Under the pieces are notes generated by a model. It was not told where the DNA came from and did not search any database. It saw only the letters and a list, made by a program, of their open reading frames with translations. DNA of 64,000 nucleotides, taken from Gemmobacter aquarius. Lineage in GTDB: Bacteria; Pseudomonadota; Alphaproteobacteria; Rhodobacterales; Rhodobacteraceae. The stretch covers positions 442,001 to 506,000 of the forward strand of contig NZ_CP028918.1 in the NCBI RefSeq assembly GCF_003060865.1, written 5' to 3'. Of this stretch, positions 17,425 through 28,155 are shown in pieces. The position numbers and the translations under genes are program-made. How positions within the stretch are numbered: position 1 is the stretch's first letter; every line of letters begins with the position of its first letter.

Positions 17425-17503
17425 GGGGGTAAGCCTGCCCGATGCGAGGGGCGTTCACAACTGCGGGAATTGTGCCTAGCGTGGCGGGCGGGGAGGCGGT
17501 TTC

Positions 17504-18172
17504 ATGCGCGTGTTGGTGGTCGAGGACGATCTGCATCTGGCCGGATCACTGACGGCGCTGCTGGCGTCATCGGGCTATGCGGTCGATTGCGTGCATGACG
17601 GGCCATCGGCCGAGGCGCTGGTGCGGGCCGAGGCCTTTGATCTGGTGGTGCTGGACCTGAACCTGCCGCAGATGGACGGGCTGGCCGTGCTGCGGGCGAT
17701 GCGGGCGCGGGGCAATGCCGCGGCGGTGATGATATTGACCGCGCGGGGCGCAGCCGAGGAACGGGTGCGCGGGCTGGACCTTGGCGCTGATGACTACATG
17801 GCCAAGCCCTTTGACGTGCGAGAGTTCGAGGCGCGGGTGCGGTCTTTGCTGCGGCGGCAGGCAGGGCTGCGGTCGGCGGTGGTGACGCTGGGGGCGCTGA
17901 CGCTGGATCTGACGAACCGGCAGTTTTCATTGGAGGGGCAGGTGGTCGATCTGCCGCCGAGGGAGCGCGCTTTGCTGGAAGTGCTGGTGATGCGGGCGGG
18001 CAAGGTGGTGGCGAAAGAGGCGATCGTGCAATCGCTGACCTCGCTTGACGACATGCTGTCGGACAATGCGATCGAGCAATATGTGTCGCGCTTGCGGCGG
18101 CGGTTGCAGCCCCATGGGATCGGGCTGCGGACGGTGCGCGGGATCGGCTACCTTTTGGAAAAGGCGACATGA
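17504..18172 (+). CDS. tctD: OmpR-family response regulator TctD
   Basis: DNA-binding response regulator of 222 residues: receiver domain with acidic pair ED (7-9), phospho-acceptor D51 in VVLDLNLP and Lys in AKPFD, then a winged helix (DLPPRERALLEVLV, DNAIEQYVSRLRRRL). Expected to activate the divergent binding-protein/tctCBA unit in response to tricarboxylates, as known for TctDE in enterobacteria and pseudomonads. The stop overlaps the tctE start (ATGA). The divergent intergenic region is 79 bases. Confidence 0.92.
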   Translation: MRVLVVEDDLHLAGSLTALLASSGYAVDCVHDGPSAEALVRAEAFDLVVLDLNLPQMDGLAVLRAMRARGNAAAVMILTARGAAEERVRGLDLGADDYMAKPFDVREFEARVRSLLRRQAGLRSAVVTLGALTLDLTNRQFSLEGQVVDLPPRERALLEVLVMRAGKVVAKEAIVQSLTSLDDMLSDNAIEQYVSRLRRRLQPHGIGLRTVRGIGYLLEKAT

Positions 18173-19536
18173 GGCCCTATTCGCTGCGGCGGCGTTTGAT
18201 CGGCTGGCTGCTGGTTGCAACGGCGCTGATCGGGCTTTTGGCGCTGGCCGATACGTGGCGCGAGGCGCTACGGACGGCGCAGGGGGTTTCGGATCGCGTG
18301 CTGGTGGGGTCGGCTTTGGCGATTGCGGAGCGTGTGACGGTCGATGAGACGGGGGGGCTGGAGGTCGATCTGCCCTATTCCTCGCTGGAAATGCTGGCTT
18401 CGACCGCGCAGGACAAGGTGTTTTACCGTGTGGACGGACCCGAGGGGTTTTTGACCGGCTATGCCGATCTGGCGGTGGTGCCTGCGCCTGCGGGGGGTGT
18501 GGGCTTTGCGGACGGGGTGTTCGGGAACGTGGGGATACGCAGCGCCACGCTGACGCGTGAGGTGTCGACGGGCGAGCGGTCGATCGCGTTCAGCGTGACG
18601 GTGGCGGAATCGACGCGGGCGCGGGGGGCGCTGGCGCGGGCGATATTGCTGCGGTCGGCCTTGCGCTTGGCGGTGCTGATCGCGGGGGTGGCAGGGATCG
18701 TCTGGGTGGCGGTGACGCTGGCCCTGCGCCCGCTGGACCGGCTGGGGGCGATGATTGCGGAACGGTCGCCCGACGATCTGCGGGAGGTGACGGCCGATAC
18801 TCCGCAAGAGGTAGAGGCGCTGGTGGCGGCGATCAACTCGTTCATGGCGCGGCTTGACGGGGCGCTGGGCGCGCTGCGGAACTTTACCGGCAATGCGAGC
18901 CACCAGTTGCGGACGCCCCTCGCCGTGGTGCGGACGGAACTGGCGCTGGTGGGGCGCAGTGCTTCGCCCGAGGGGTCGGAGGCGGCGGCGGCCAAGGCGC
19001 GGGCGGCGCTGGAGCGGGCCGAGCGGGTGCTGGCGCAACTGCTGGTCTTGGCGCGGGTCGATGCGGCTGCGGCCCTGCGGTCGGTGGATGTGGTGGCGGT
19101 GGCCAAGGGCCTGACCGCCGAAATGGTGCCGCAGGCTTTGGCGCGGGGGATCGATCTGGGATACGAGGGCGCGGCGGGGGCGGTGGCCGAGGCCGAGCCT
19201 GTGCTGCTGGCCGAATTGCTGAAGAACCTGCTGGACAATGCGGTGGCCTATGCCGGTGCGGGCGCAGTGGTCACGGTGCGGGTGCGGGGTGAGGCCGGGG
19301 CCGTGGTGCTGGAGGTCGAGGATGACGGACCCGGCCTGCCCGAGGCGGTGATGGCGCGGCTGAACGAAGGGCGGCGCGACCGGATGCTGCGGGCGGGCGG
19401 CGGGCCGGACGCGGGTTACGGGCTGGGGCTGGGCATCACCGCCGAGATCGCCGCGTTGTTCGGCGCTGCCTTGCGGCTTGAACGTGCAGCGGGCGGGCGG
19501 GGCCTGCGGGCCAGCGTGGCATTGCGGCGGGGATAG
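18169..19536 (+). CDS. tctE: Sensor histidine kinase TctE
   Basis: Sensor partner of TctD, 455 residues. A first helix (about 11-27), a periplasmic domain of about 130 residues, a second helix (about 163-185), HAMP, the H-box GNASHQLRTPLAV (H245), N-box LLKNLLDNAVAYA, G1 EDDGPGLPE and G2 GLGLGIT. The periplasmic domain has the Tct-type organisation (VFYRVDGPEGFLTGYADL). Coupled to tctD by a 4-base overlap. A short gap separates its end from the convergent lyase-like gene. Confidence 0.93.
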   Translation: MRPYSLRRRLIGWLLVATALIGLLALADTWREALRTAQGVSDRVLVGSALAIAERVTVDETGGLEVDLPYSSLEMLASTAQDKVFYRVDGPEGFLTGYADLAVVPAPAGGVGFADGVFGNVGIRSATLTREVSTGERSIAFSVTVAESTRARGALARAILLRSALRLAVLIAGVAGIVWVAVTLALRPLDRLGAMIAERSPDDLREVTADTPQEVEALVAAINSFMARLDGALGALRNFTGNASHQLRTPLAVVRTELALVGRSASPEGSEAAAAKARAALERAERVLAQLLVLARVDAAAALRSVDVVAVAKGLTAEMVPQALARGIDLGYEGAAGAVAEAEPVLLAELLKNLLDNAVAYAGAGAVVTVRVRGEAGAVVLEVEDDGPGLPEAVMARLNEGRRDRMLRAGGGPDAGYGLGLGITAEIAALFGAALRLERAAGGRGLRASVALRRG

Positions 19537-19587
19537 GGGTGGCGGCCTTGAGCGCAGCTTCCCGCAACTACGGGGCCGAAATTGGCG

Positions 19588-20652
19588 TCAACCGTTGACG
19601 AAGCAGCGGGTATTGCCGCCAGATTGCTGATGAACGCCGCCTTTGCCGCTTTTTAGAAAAGGGGATGCTGCCAACAGGGCCTGACCGGTTTCGGTCTTTC
19701 CGAACCGTTTGATGTATGAATATCCCCAAAGCACATCAGGACCTTGCGCCCATCTTCTGTCTTGCTTTTCGGCTGAAAAGCCGTCGAAAGACCCGGTCCC
19801 TTGGTCGGTGCGTCGGGCATACCCGGCAATCAAATTGGGATCGTTCTGCGCTGCTGCCAAAAATTGGATGGCAAGGTGGATCGACTTGCCCCCTGACTGG
19901 TATGCGTAAAGATCAAGTCCCGCATCTGAAGCGTATTCGGCAATCGCAACCAGATTTGCAATTGCGAGATTGGAATAGTGGAGCGAGCTTCCGCCCCTTT
20001 CAGTGTCACCGGGAAGCGAGCCATCCTTGCGCATCGAACCGATAGCGCTTTTGTAGATCTTGGTCCCGCTGGAAAGGAATTTCTGTTTTCCGGTGATCAC
20101 GCCATAGGCGGCGCTCAGAGCACCGAACTGGTATTTCTTGTTGTCGGTTTTCCAGCTTCGGATCTTGTCGGTCTTTCCCAGCCTGTCGATAATGCTGCCT
20201 GCCCAAATCTCAAAGATGTCTCTTTCCTGTTCGGTGAAAGCCGAACGGTTCTGCCCATAGGCAACGATGGCAGGAAAGAGCGTCTCCATCGTATGATATA
20301 TAACGCTTGGTGGACGATCACGGCCGCTAGACCAGTTCGATGGCCAAGACAAGGCATTGCTGTTGGCCGCAGTCATCAGCGCAGCGTGAAGTTTCTCCCG
20401 GGCATCTGCCGATTGCTTTGCGTTTGAGCCAAGCCGCATCACCGCTTCGGCCCAGGCCTTCATGGCATCGGTAACTGGATCAGGTGTGTTCGCGGTGTAC
20501 GCATCGGGCACGTTTACCACGACTGGAAGTGTGCCGACGCGCGTCAGGGACAGCGAACAGCCCGATCCGCTTGCCCCTGACAACAACGGCGAGGCGCCCG
20601 CAGGCTGTACCAGAAGCAGCGCGACGAAAAGACTGGTTACAGTTTTCTTCAT
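19588..20652 (-). CDS. Alginate lyase-like (PL5-type) secreted protein
   Basis: Secreted protein of 354 residues with signal peptide MKKTVTSLFVALLLVQPAGA. The central stretch, DGSLPGDTERGGSSLHYSNL followed by AIANLVAIAEYA, matches the (alpha/alpha)-barrel alginate lyase family, in which Arg and Tyr of an R-x-x-x-L-H-Y segment are catalytic; both are present. Likely cleaves or binds an acidic polysaccharide, though substrate and activity are unproven. Start at 20652 has GGGGGTGGG upstream; a GTG 12 bases earlier is also possible. Base composition is lower in GC than the flanks, suggesting transfer. No polysaccharide cluster is nearby. Confidence 0.7.
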   Translation of the reverse strand: MKKTVTSLFVALLLVQPAGASPLLSGASGSGCSLSLTRVGTLPVVVNVPDAYTANTPDPVTDAMKAWAEAVMRLGSNAKQSADAREKLHAALMTAANSNALSWPSNWSSGRDRPPSVIYHTMETLFPAIVAYGQNRSAFTEQERDIFEIWAGSIIDRLGKTDKIRSWKTDNKKYQFGALSAAYGVITGKQKFLSSGTKIYKSAIGSMRKDGSLPGDTERGGSSLHYSNLAIANLVAIAEYASDAGLDLYAYQSGGKSIHLAIQFLAAAQNDPNLIAGYARRTDQGTGSFDGFSAEKQDRRWAQGPDVLWGYSYIKRFGKTETGQALLAASPFLKSGKGGVHQQSGGNTRCFVNG

Positions 20653-20818
20653 ACCCACCCCCACAACTCATACGTGCAACACGGTGCCGGATCGATCCCT
20701 TTTTGTCAAGTTGCGTCACAGTTGCTGTGGCGGGCCGTAACCTGCCTTTACTGCGATGAACAATTGGCTGCCCCAGCGTCCTGTCTGGCAATCAACGGCG
20801 GGGCGCGGGGAAGAGTGG

Positions 20819-22023
<1,205 letters not shown>

Positions 22024-22024
<1 letters not shown>

Positions 22025-22734
22025 CAGGCGTGCTCGCGTTTCGATGGGGCGACGGGTTCGTCGCGGGTTATGCGGCCATCGGTAAAGACGATCAGGCGGC
22101 GGGCATAGGCGGCGATGTCGTCTTCGTGTGTGACCATGACGATGGTGATGCCTTCGTCGCGGTTCAGGGTCTGGAGAAGCTGCATGATCTCGTGGCTGCG
22201 GTGGCTGTCGAGGTTGCCTGTGGGTTCATCGGCAAGGATCACGCTGGGGTTTGCCGCAAGCGCGCGGGCGATGGCGACACGCTGTTGCTGGCCACCGGAA
22301 AGCTGGCTGGGGTCGTGGTGGTCGCGGCCCGTAAGGCCGACCTTTGCCAGCGCGGCATGGGCAAGCGGCAGGCGCTGTGCGGGAGGCAGGCCCTTGTAGA
22401 TGAGCGGGAGTTCGACATTTTCCAAGGCGGTGGTGCGGGGCAGCAGGTTGAAGCCCTGAAACACGAAGCCGAGGTAATTGCGCCGGATCAGGGCGCGCTG
22501 GTCGTTGTCGAGGTGCTGGAGTTCGGTGCCCTTGAAGCGGAAGGTGCCGGTGGTGGGGCGGTCGAGGCAGCCGATGATGTTCATGGCGGTGGATTTGCCC
22601 GAGCCGGACGGGCCCATGATGGCGACGAATTCGCCCTTGGCTATCGAAAGGTCGACGCCGTTCAGGGCGCGGACTTCGGCCTCGCCTTTGCCATAGCTGC
22701 GGGTGACGCCGGAAAGCTGGATCAGCGGGGTCAT
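22024..22734 (-). CDS. MacB-type ABC transporter ATP-binding protein
   Basis: ATPase of the MacAB-type exporter, 236 residues. Walker A GPSGSGKS (41-48), Q-loop FVFQGFNLLPR, signature LSGGQQQR, Walker B VILADEPTGNLD and switch His in VMVTHE. It belongs to the LolD/MacB/FtsE branch. Start MTPLIQL is chosen because its ATG overlaps the upstream macA stop by 4 bases (ATGA); the frame continues upstream without similarity. It is the middle gene of three. Confidence 0.95.
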
Positions 22735-23972
22735 TCGGCGGCACTTTGGTCGGTGATTGCGGCGTCGCCTTCGGCAAGCCCTTCGCCGGTCACCGCTGTC
22801 TGGCGGCCATCGCTTTCGCCGGGGATGACGGGCATGGCGACCGGCGCGCCGTTTCGCAAGACCCACACCGTTTTGCCGTCGGCCGTGACCGAGGGGCCGG
22901 ACGGACCGCGGCGCGGCATGATGAGGCCAAGCAGCCCGCTGCCGCCGCGGCTTTCGCGGGCAGCTTGTGGCGGGGCATAGCGCAGGGCGGCGTTGGGGAC
23001 GATCAGGCTGTCGGCCACCTTTGCGACGGTGATCGTGGCGGTGGCGGTCATGCCGGGGCGAAGAGCGCCGTCGGGGTTTTCAACCGTCAGCACGGCCTTG
23101 TAGGTCACCACGTTGTCGGTGGTTTCGGGGGCGTAGCGCACCTGCGCGATGCGGGCGGGAAAGCTGCGGCCGGGGAAGGCGTCGACGGTGAAGGTGGCCT
23201 CGTTTCCCGGTGCGATGCGGCCGATGTCGGCTTCGTCGATGTCGACTTGCAGGTCCATCTTGGACAGGTCGCCCGCGAGGGTGAAAAGGACGGGCGCGTT
23301 CAGCGACGAGGCGACGATCTGGCCCACCTCGGCGGTGCGCGACAGCACGATGCCGTCGATGGGTGCGCGGATGACCGAGTTTTCGAGATCGGCCTTGGCC
23401 AGTTCGAGGTTGGCCTCGGCCACGGTCAGGTCGGCGCGGGCGATTTCTACGGCGGCCTGACTGCGCTGGAACTCGGCGTCGGTCGAGATGAAGTCGCGGC
23501 GCGCGGTGATGCCACGCTTTTCGAGCTGCTGTTGCAGCTTGTAGGTTTCGGCGGTTTCGGTCGCGGTTGCTTCGGCCTGGCGCAGGCGGGCGCGGGCGGC
23601 TGTCACGCTGGCTGTGGCATTGGCGACCTGCGCGCGGGTCTTGGTGTCGTCGAGGCGGGCGAGGGTCTGGCCCGTGGTGACGCGGTCGTTGAAATCGGCA
23701 TCGACTGCGACGAGCGTGCCCGACAGTTCGGAGGACAGATCGACCTTGGTCGTGGGCTGCACGGTTCCGGTGGCGGTGACGGTCACGGTCAGCGCGCCGC
23801 GAATGACGGGTTGGCTGTCATAGGTGACGGTGGGACCGGCGTCTTGCCTGCCTATCCACCAAGCGGCACCTGCAAGCAGGATGAACGCCGCGACCGCGAT
23901 CCGGACCCAGGGCCTGCGTCCTGTGCCCGATCCGGCGATCAGGCGGGAGATGTCGGTGGAATCGTCGGTCAT
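22731..23972 (-). CDS. MacA-type periplasmic adaptor (membrane fusion) protein
   Basis: Adaptor subunit of the exporter, 413 residues. One N-terminal membrane anchor (WVRIAVAAFILLAGAAWWIG), lipoyl/barrel-sandwich halves (GTVQPTTKVDLSSELSG; ENSVIRAPIDGIVLS), an alpha-helical hairpin of about 80 residues, and a beta-barrel (GNEATFTVDAFPGRSFPARI). An outer-membrane TolC-like partner is not encoded here. Start MTDDSTDI is the first Met consistent with a short cytoplasmic tail. It leads the operon; a repeat-rich gap separates it from the divergent pst genes. Confidence 0.92.
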   Translation of the reverse strand: MTDDSTDISRLIAGSGTGRRPWVRIAVAAFILLAGAAWWIGRQDAGPTVTYDSQPVIRGALTVTVTATGTVQPTTKVDLSSELSGTLVAVDADFNDRVTTGQTLARLDDTKTRAQVANATASVTAARARLRQAEATATETAETYKLQQQLEKRGITARRDFISTDAEFQRSQAAVEIARADLTVAEANLELAKADLENSVIRAPIDGIVLSRTAEVGQIVASSLNAPVLFTLAGDLSKMDLQVDIDEADIGRIAPGNEATFTVDAFPGRSFPARIAQVRYAPETTDNVVTYKAVLTVENPDGALRPGMTATATITVAKVADSLIVPNAALRYAPPQAARESRGGSGLLGLIMPRRGPSGPSVTADGKTVWVLRNGAPVAMPVIPGESDGRQTAVTGEGLAEGDAAITDQSAAE

Positions 23973-24151
23973 CGGGGTCCGTTCCTGAGGCGAGGCGGTA
24001 GGTTTTACGCAGCGATCCATATCATTCCGTCGCGACATGGGGTGTTTTTTCGCGGCGACAAAGGCAGGGGCCGCAAAAGGCGGGGTTCTCGCAGGGTTGT
24101 GAGGGGCGATTCTGCCGTTTGCCAAGGGGTGCGGGGGACGAAGTTCGCTTC

Positions 24152-24206
24152 GCGCGGGAGCCGCGCGGGAGCCGCGCGGGAGTCGCGCGGGAGTCGCGCG
24201 GGCGTG
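24152..24206 (+). repeat. 11-base tandem repeat, five units
   Basis: Five consecutive 11-base units: GCGCGGGAGCC twice, GCGCGGGAGTC twice, then GCGCGGGCGTG. It lies in the 420-base divergent gap between macA and the pst cluster. It is too short-spaced to be a CRISPR array and encodes no gene. It may be a slippage-prone variable-number repeat. Confidence 0.85.
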
Positions 24207-24243
24207 CAGGGGGCGTGCAGGCAGGATGCGGGCAGGGGCAAGG

Positions 24244-24270
24244 CGAAGATTTTCAGGATAAAAATCTTCG
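24244..24270. repeat. Inverted repeat between macA and pst genes
   Basis: CGAAGATTTT and AAAATCTTCG form a perfect 10-base stem around the loop CAGGATA. It resembles family B in its A/T-rich inner stem but has a seven-base, different centre. It lies 30 bases before the Pho box. Confidence 0.6.
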
Positions 24271-24300
24271 GATTGCGGGGCGGGATGGTTCGCAACAAAA

Positions 24301-24332
24301 CTGTCATAAATCTATTACGCAAGCGACATAGA
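24301..24332 (+). promoter_or_regulatory. Pho box and predicted -10 of the pst operon
   Basis: CTGTCATAAATCTATTAC at 24301-24318 matches the PhoB site. The first half (CTGTCAT) is perfect, the AAAT linker is standard, and the second half keeps five of seven bases of CTGTCAC. A -10-like CATAGA follows at 24327-24332, as expected when the Pho box replaces the -35. PhoB itself is encoded at the end of this operon, implying autoregulation under phosphate starvation. Confidence 0.75.
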
Positions 24333-24393
24333 CCGCGCCTAGACATGCTGCAAAGTGCCCAGTGCGCTGCGCCGGACCTTTGTGGAGTGAACC

Positions 24394-24489
24394 ATGACCG
24401 CATTGAAGCATACCCTCTCGGCGCTGGCTGTTCTGGCTGCTGCGGGGGCGGCTGTGGCAGACGAAACGGTCATGGGGCCGCTGGAATAA
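24394..24489 (+). pseudogene. 31-codon signal-peptide ORF where pstS is expected (possible pstS remnant)
   Basis: An ATG ORF encoding a textbook signal peptide (basic start MTALKH, hydrophobic core LSALAVLAAAGAA, cleavage VA-DE) that stops nine codons after the predicted cleavage site. It lies between the Pho box and pstC, exactly where the phosphate-binding protein PstS is usually encoded, yet no PstS domain follows within the 57 bases before pstC. The simplest reading is an internal deletion that left the signal peptide. A functional small secreted or leader peptide is the alternative. Confidence 0.6.
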
Positions 24490-24546
24490 CAACCTTGCAG
24501 GGGGTGGCGATGCGCCGCGCCCTGTTCCCTTTAAGCAGGACGTGAC

Positions 24547-26004
24547 ATGACGGTCGGTCTTTTATCGCTGGTTTTGCTGGGGCTTGCTGCCCTTGGTTTC
24601 ATTATGGGACGCCAGAGGGCGGTTCTTTCGGTCAAGGGTGACACGCGCGAATTGCATTCGCTGCCCACCTATTACGGGGCGACTGTCGCCTTGTTCACCG
24701 CTGTTCCGGCCTTTGCGCTTATGCTGGTCTGGCTGCTGGTCCAGCCCGTGCTGATCGAGGCGCATGTGACCGGGATGATCCTGCCCGAGGATATCGGGGC
24801 CGGATCGACGCGCGATCTTGTCATGTCGGACGTGCGGCGTATCGCCGGGGGCGTCGATGTGCTGGTGGCGCGTGGTACGCCCGAGGACGAGGTGGCGCGG
24901 CTGGTGGCCGATCCGGCGGCGCTGAAGACGCGCCTTGCGGATGCGGGCGTGGCGCTTGCCGCAGACGTCAGCCCGCATGTGGCCGAGGCCGCCGCGGTTT
25001 ACCGGGCCGAGGTGGCGACGGGGCGCGGCTGGCTGTCGGTTTCTGCGCTGGGGTTGGCGGTTGCGGGGTTCCTGCTTGCCGCGATGCGGGTGACGCCCGC
25101 GTTCCGGGCGCGCAATGTCGTCGAGGGTTTCGTAAAGGTGCTGTTGATCGGTGCGTCTTCGGTCGCGATCCTGACGACCTTGGGCATCATTCTGAGCCTT
25201 GTGTTCGAAAGCTGGCACTTCTTCCGGCTTTATCCGGCCAAGGATTTCTTCTTTTCGCTGACATGGGCACCGAAATTCGGGGGCGGGTCCGATCTGGGGA
25301 TCTGGCCGCTGCTTTGGGGCACGCTTTACGTGTCTTTCATCGCGCTTGTCGTGGCGGTGCCTGTCGGGCTGATGGCGGCGATCTACCTGTCGGAATATGC
25401 CAGCGGCCGGGTGCGGAGTGTCGCAAAGCCCGCGCTGGAAATCCTCGCCGGTATTCCGTCGATCGTTTACGGATTGTTCGCGCTGATGACGGTGGGGCCG
25501 TTCCTGCGCGACTGGTTCGCGCAGCCCTTGGGTCTGGGCGAGTCGTCGTCGAGCGTGATGACGGCGGGCGTGGTGATGGGGATCATGCTGATCCCTTATG
25601 TGTCTTCGTTGTCCGATGACATCATCAACGCGGTGCCGCAGGCGCTGCGCGACGGGTCTTATGCGATCGGTGCCACGCAGTCGGAAACGGTCAAGCAGGT
25701 GGTTTTCCCCGCCGCTTTGCCGGGGATCGTGGGGGCTGTGCTGATGGCGGCAAGCCGTGCGATCGGCGAGACGATGATCGTGGTTCTGGGGGCGGGGGCG
25801 GCTGCGAAGCTGAGCCTGAACCCGTTCGAGGCGATGACCACGGTGACGGTGAAGATCGTCAGCCAGTTGACCGGCGACACCGAGTTTGCCAGCCCCGAGA
25901 CGCTGGTGGCTTTTGCGCTGGGCTTGACCTTGTTCGTCTTTACGCTGGGGCTGAACGTACTGGCGCTGGCGATCGTGCGGAAATATCGGGAGCAATACGA
26001 ATGA
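24547..26004 (+). CDS. pstC: Phosphate ABC transporter permease PstC
   Basis: Inner-membrane permease of the high-affinity phosphate importer, 485 residues. This is the long alphaproteobacterial form: about 200 extra N-terminal residues with two or three helices and a periplasmic stretch, then the standard six-helix permease with the EAA loop ALRDGSYAIGATQSETVKQV. AGGA precedes the ATG by seven bases. The stop overlaps pstA by 4 bases. Expression is expected under phosphate limitation from the Pho box upstream. Confidence 0.96.
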   Translation: MTVGLLSLVLLGLAALGFIMGRQRAVLSVKGDTRELHSLPTYYGATVALFTAVPAFALMLVWLLVQPVLIEAHVTGMILPEDIGAGSTRDLVMSDVRRIAGGVDVLVARGTPEDEVARLVADPAALKTRLADAGVALAADVSPHVAEAAAVYRAEVATGRGWLSVSALGLAVAGFLLAAMRVTPAFRARNVVEGFVKVLLIGASSVAILTTLGIILSLVFESWHFFRLYPAKDFFFSLTWAPKFGGGSDLGIWPLLWGTLYVSFIALVVAVPVGLMAAIYLSEYASGRVRSVAKPALEILAGIPSIVYGLFALMTVGPFLRDWFAQPLGLGESSSSVMTAGVVMGIMLIPYVSSLSDDIINAVPQALRDGSYAIGATQSETVKQVVFPAALPGIVGAVLMAASRAIGETMIVVLGAGAAAKLSLNPFEAMTTVTVKIVSQLTGDTEFASPETLVAFALGLTLFVFTLGLNVLALAIVRKYREQYE

Positions 26005-27338
26005 CCGCTGTGGATTTCGAGGGGCGCAAGCCGTCACTGCTGGAGCCGGACGCCCGCACCAAGGCGCGCAACGCGGCCGAGAAGCGGTTCCGTATGCTGG
26101 GTGTCGCCGCTGTCGGCTTGGGGATGCTGGCGCTTGTCTTCCTGCTGGCCTCGGTTCTGGGGAACGGGTTGTCGTCGTTCCGGCAGACGCATATCGAAAT
26201 GGCGATCCCGCTGGACGAGGCCAAGCTCGACAAGTCGGGGGCGCGCGATCTTGCGGCGATGGCGAAGGTTACGACGGTCGGCTATGGCAAGCTGATCGAA
26301 GGTGCGCTGCAGAAGATGCTGGAAGACCGCGGGGTCGATACCGGCGGGATGAAGCCCAAGGATTTGATGGGCCTGCTGTCGAAGGAAGCCGCCGCCGACC
26401 TGCGCGATACGGTGCTGGCAAACCCCGATCTTATCGGCACCACGCTGACCTTCAACGCCATGGCGAACGGTCGGGTAGACGGCTATTTCAAGGGCCGCGT
26501 CACGATGGAAAGTGCGGCGCGCGACAGCAACATCAGCCCCGAGCAGTTGGTGGTCGCGCAGCGCATGGCAGATGCGGGTGTGATCAAGACGGGGTTCAAC
26601 TGGAAGTTCCTGACCAATCCGGATGCGTCCGAGTTGCGGCCGGAAAGCGCGGGGCTGGGTGTCGCGATCCTTGGGTCGGCCTATATGATGATGATCGTGC
26701 TGGTGCTTTCGTTGCCCATCGGGGTGGCCGCGTCGATCTATCTGGAAGAACTCGCGCCGAAGAACCGCTGGACCGATCTTATCGAGATCAACATAGCCAA
26801 TCTGGCCGCCGTGCCGTCTATCGTGTTCGGCATCCTTGCGCTGGCCTTGTTCATCAACTTCCTTGGCCTGCCGCAATCGGCGCCTATCGTGGGGGGGCTT
26901 GTGCTGACGCTGATGACGCTGCCCACCATCATCATCGCCACGCGGGCCAGCCTGAAGGCCGTGCCGCCCAGTATCCGCGATGCGGCGCTGGGGGTGGGGG
27001 CGTCGAAGATGCAGTCGATTTTCCATCACGTCCTGCCGCTTGCCATGCCGGGGATCTTGACGGGGACCATTCTGGGCCTTGCTCGGGCGCTGGGCGAGAG
27101 TGCGCCGCTTTTGCTGATCGGGATGGTGGCTTTCGTGAAGGACTATCCTTCGTCGCCGCCGGAAGGGTTCTTCGATCCGGCAAGCGCCTTGCCGGTGCAG
27201 GTGTATAGCTGGACACAACGGGCCGATCCGGCCTTTGCGGAACGGGCATCGGGTGCGATCATCGTGCTTTTGGTGTTCCTTTTGACGATGAATGCCGTGG
27301 CGATCATCCTGCGTCGCCGTTTCGAGCGCCGCTGGTAA
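26001..27338 (+). CDS. pstA: Phosphate ABC transporter permease PstA
   Basis: Second permease of the phosphate importer, 445 residues. After the first helix ([19 protein letters not shown]) it has a periplasmic insert of roughly 160 residues that is typical of alphaproteobacterial PstA and absent in E. coli. The permease core includes [20 protein letters not shown] and the coupling loop [16 protein letters not shown]. Start overlaps the pstC stop (ATGA), and pstB follows 11 bases after the end. Confidence 0.96.
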   Translation: MTAVDFEGRKPSLLEPDARTKARNAAEKRFRMLGVAAVGLGMLALVFLLASVLGNGLSSFRQTHIEMAIPLDEAKLDKSGARDLAAMAKVTTVGYGKLIEGALQKMLEDRGVDTGGMKPKDLMGLLSKEAAADLRDTVLANPDLIGTTLTFNAMANGRVDGYFKGRVTMESAARDSNISPEQLVVAQRMADAGVIKTGFNWKFLTNPDASELRPESAGLGVAILGSAYMMMIVLVLSLPIGVAASIYLEELAPKNRWTDLIEINIANLAAVPSIVFGILALALFINFLGLPQSAPIVGGLVLTLMTLPTIIIATRASLKAVPPSIRDAALGVGASKMQSIFHHVLPLAMPGILTGTILGLARALGESAPLLLIGMVAFVKDYPSSPPEGFFDPASALPVQVYSWTQRADPAFAERASGAIIVLLVFLLTMNAVAIILRRRFERRW

Positions 27339-27349
27339 GGGGATATGAT

Positions 27350-28144
27350 ATGAACGACATGCGATTGACGGAGAGAGCCGTGAGTGAAAAATCCAAGATG
27401 TCGGCCCGCGCAGTGGACGTCTATTACGGGACCAACCATGCGTTGAAGAATGTCGATGTCGAGATCCTCGACAAGACCGTGACGGCGTTCATCGGGCCTT
27501 CGGGCTGCGGAAAGTCGACGTTCTTGCGTTGCCTGAACCGGATGAACGACACCGTGGCAAGCGCGCGGGTCGAGGGGTTGATCGAGATGGACGGGCAGGA
27601 CATCTATGATGCCCGCGTGGACCCGGTGCAGTTGCGCGCCAAGGTGGGGATGGTGTTTCAAAAGCCGAACCCGTTCCCCAAATCGATCTACGACAACGTG
27701 GCTTACGGGCCGAAGATTCACGGCCTGACGCGGACCAAGGCCGAGTTGGACGAGGTTGTCGAAAGCTCGCTTCGCAAGGCGGCGCTGTGGAACGAGGTCA
27801 AGGACCGTCTGACGGCGGCCGGCACCGGGCTTTCGGGCGGGCAGCAGCAGCGTTTGTGCATCGCGCGGGCGGTTGCGACCAGCCCTGAGGTGCTTTTGAT
27901 GGACGAGCCGTGTTCGGCGCTTGACCCGATCGCCACGGCGCAGGTCGAGGAGTTGATCAGCGAGTTGCGGTCGCAGTTTTCGGTGGTGATCGTGACGCAC
28001 TCGATGCAGCAGGCCGCTCGGGTCAGCCAGCGGACGGCGTTCTTCCACCTCGGGTCGCTGGTCGAATATGGCGAGACGGGGACGATCTTTACCGCGCCGA
28101 AAGATCCGCGCACGGAATCATATATCAGCGGCCGGATCGGCTGA
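27350..28144 (+). CDS. pstB: Phosphate ABC transporter ATP-binding protein PstB
   Basis: ATPase of the phosphate importer, 264 residues. Walker A GPSGCGKS (49-56), Q-loop [16 protein letters not shown], signature [10 protein letters not shown], Walker [14 protein letters not shown], switch His [10 protein letters not shown]. The PstB-typical phrase [10 protein letters not shown] is present. GGGATATGAT lies upstream of the ATG, with a second possible start at MSARAVD. phoU follows after 11 bases. Confidence 0.97.
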   Translation: MNDMRLTERAVSEKSKMSARAVDVYYGTNHALKNVDVEILDKTVTAFIGPSGCGKSTFLRCLNRMNDTVASARVEGLIEMDGQDIYDARVDPVQLRAKVGMVFQKPNPFPKSIYDNVAYGPKIHGLTRTKAELDEVVESSLRKAALWNEVKDRLTAAGTGLSGGQQQRLCIARAVATSPEVLLMDEPCSALDPIATAQVEELISELRSQFSVVIVTHSMQQAARVSQRTAFFHLGSLVEYGETGTIFTAPKDPRTESYISGRIG

Positions 28145-28155
28145 GGGGAAAAGAC

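Noticed and set aside
24152..24206. CRISPR array
   Set aside because: Units are 11 bases with no spacers and no cas genes occur in the window.
22746..24545. 599-codon plus-strand frame across macA and the pst leader
   Set aside because: Antisense to macA with its recognisable adaptor domains, and it runs through tandem repeats; the composition is typical of shadow frames.
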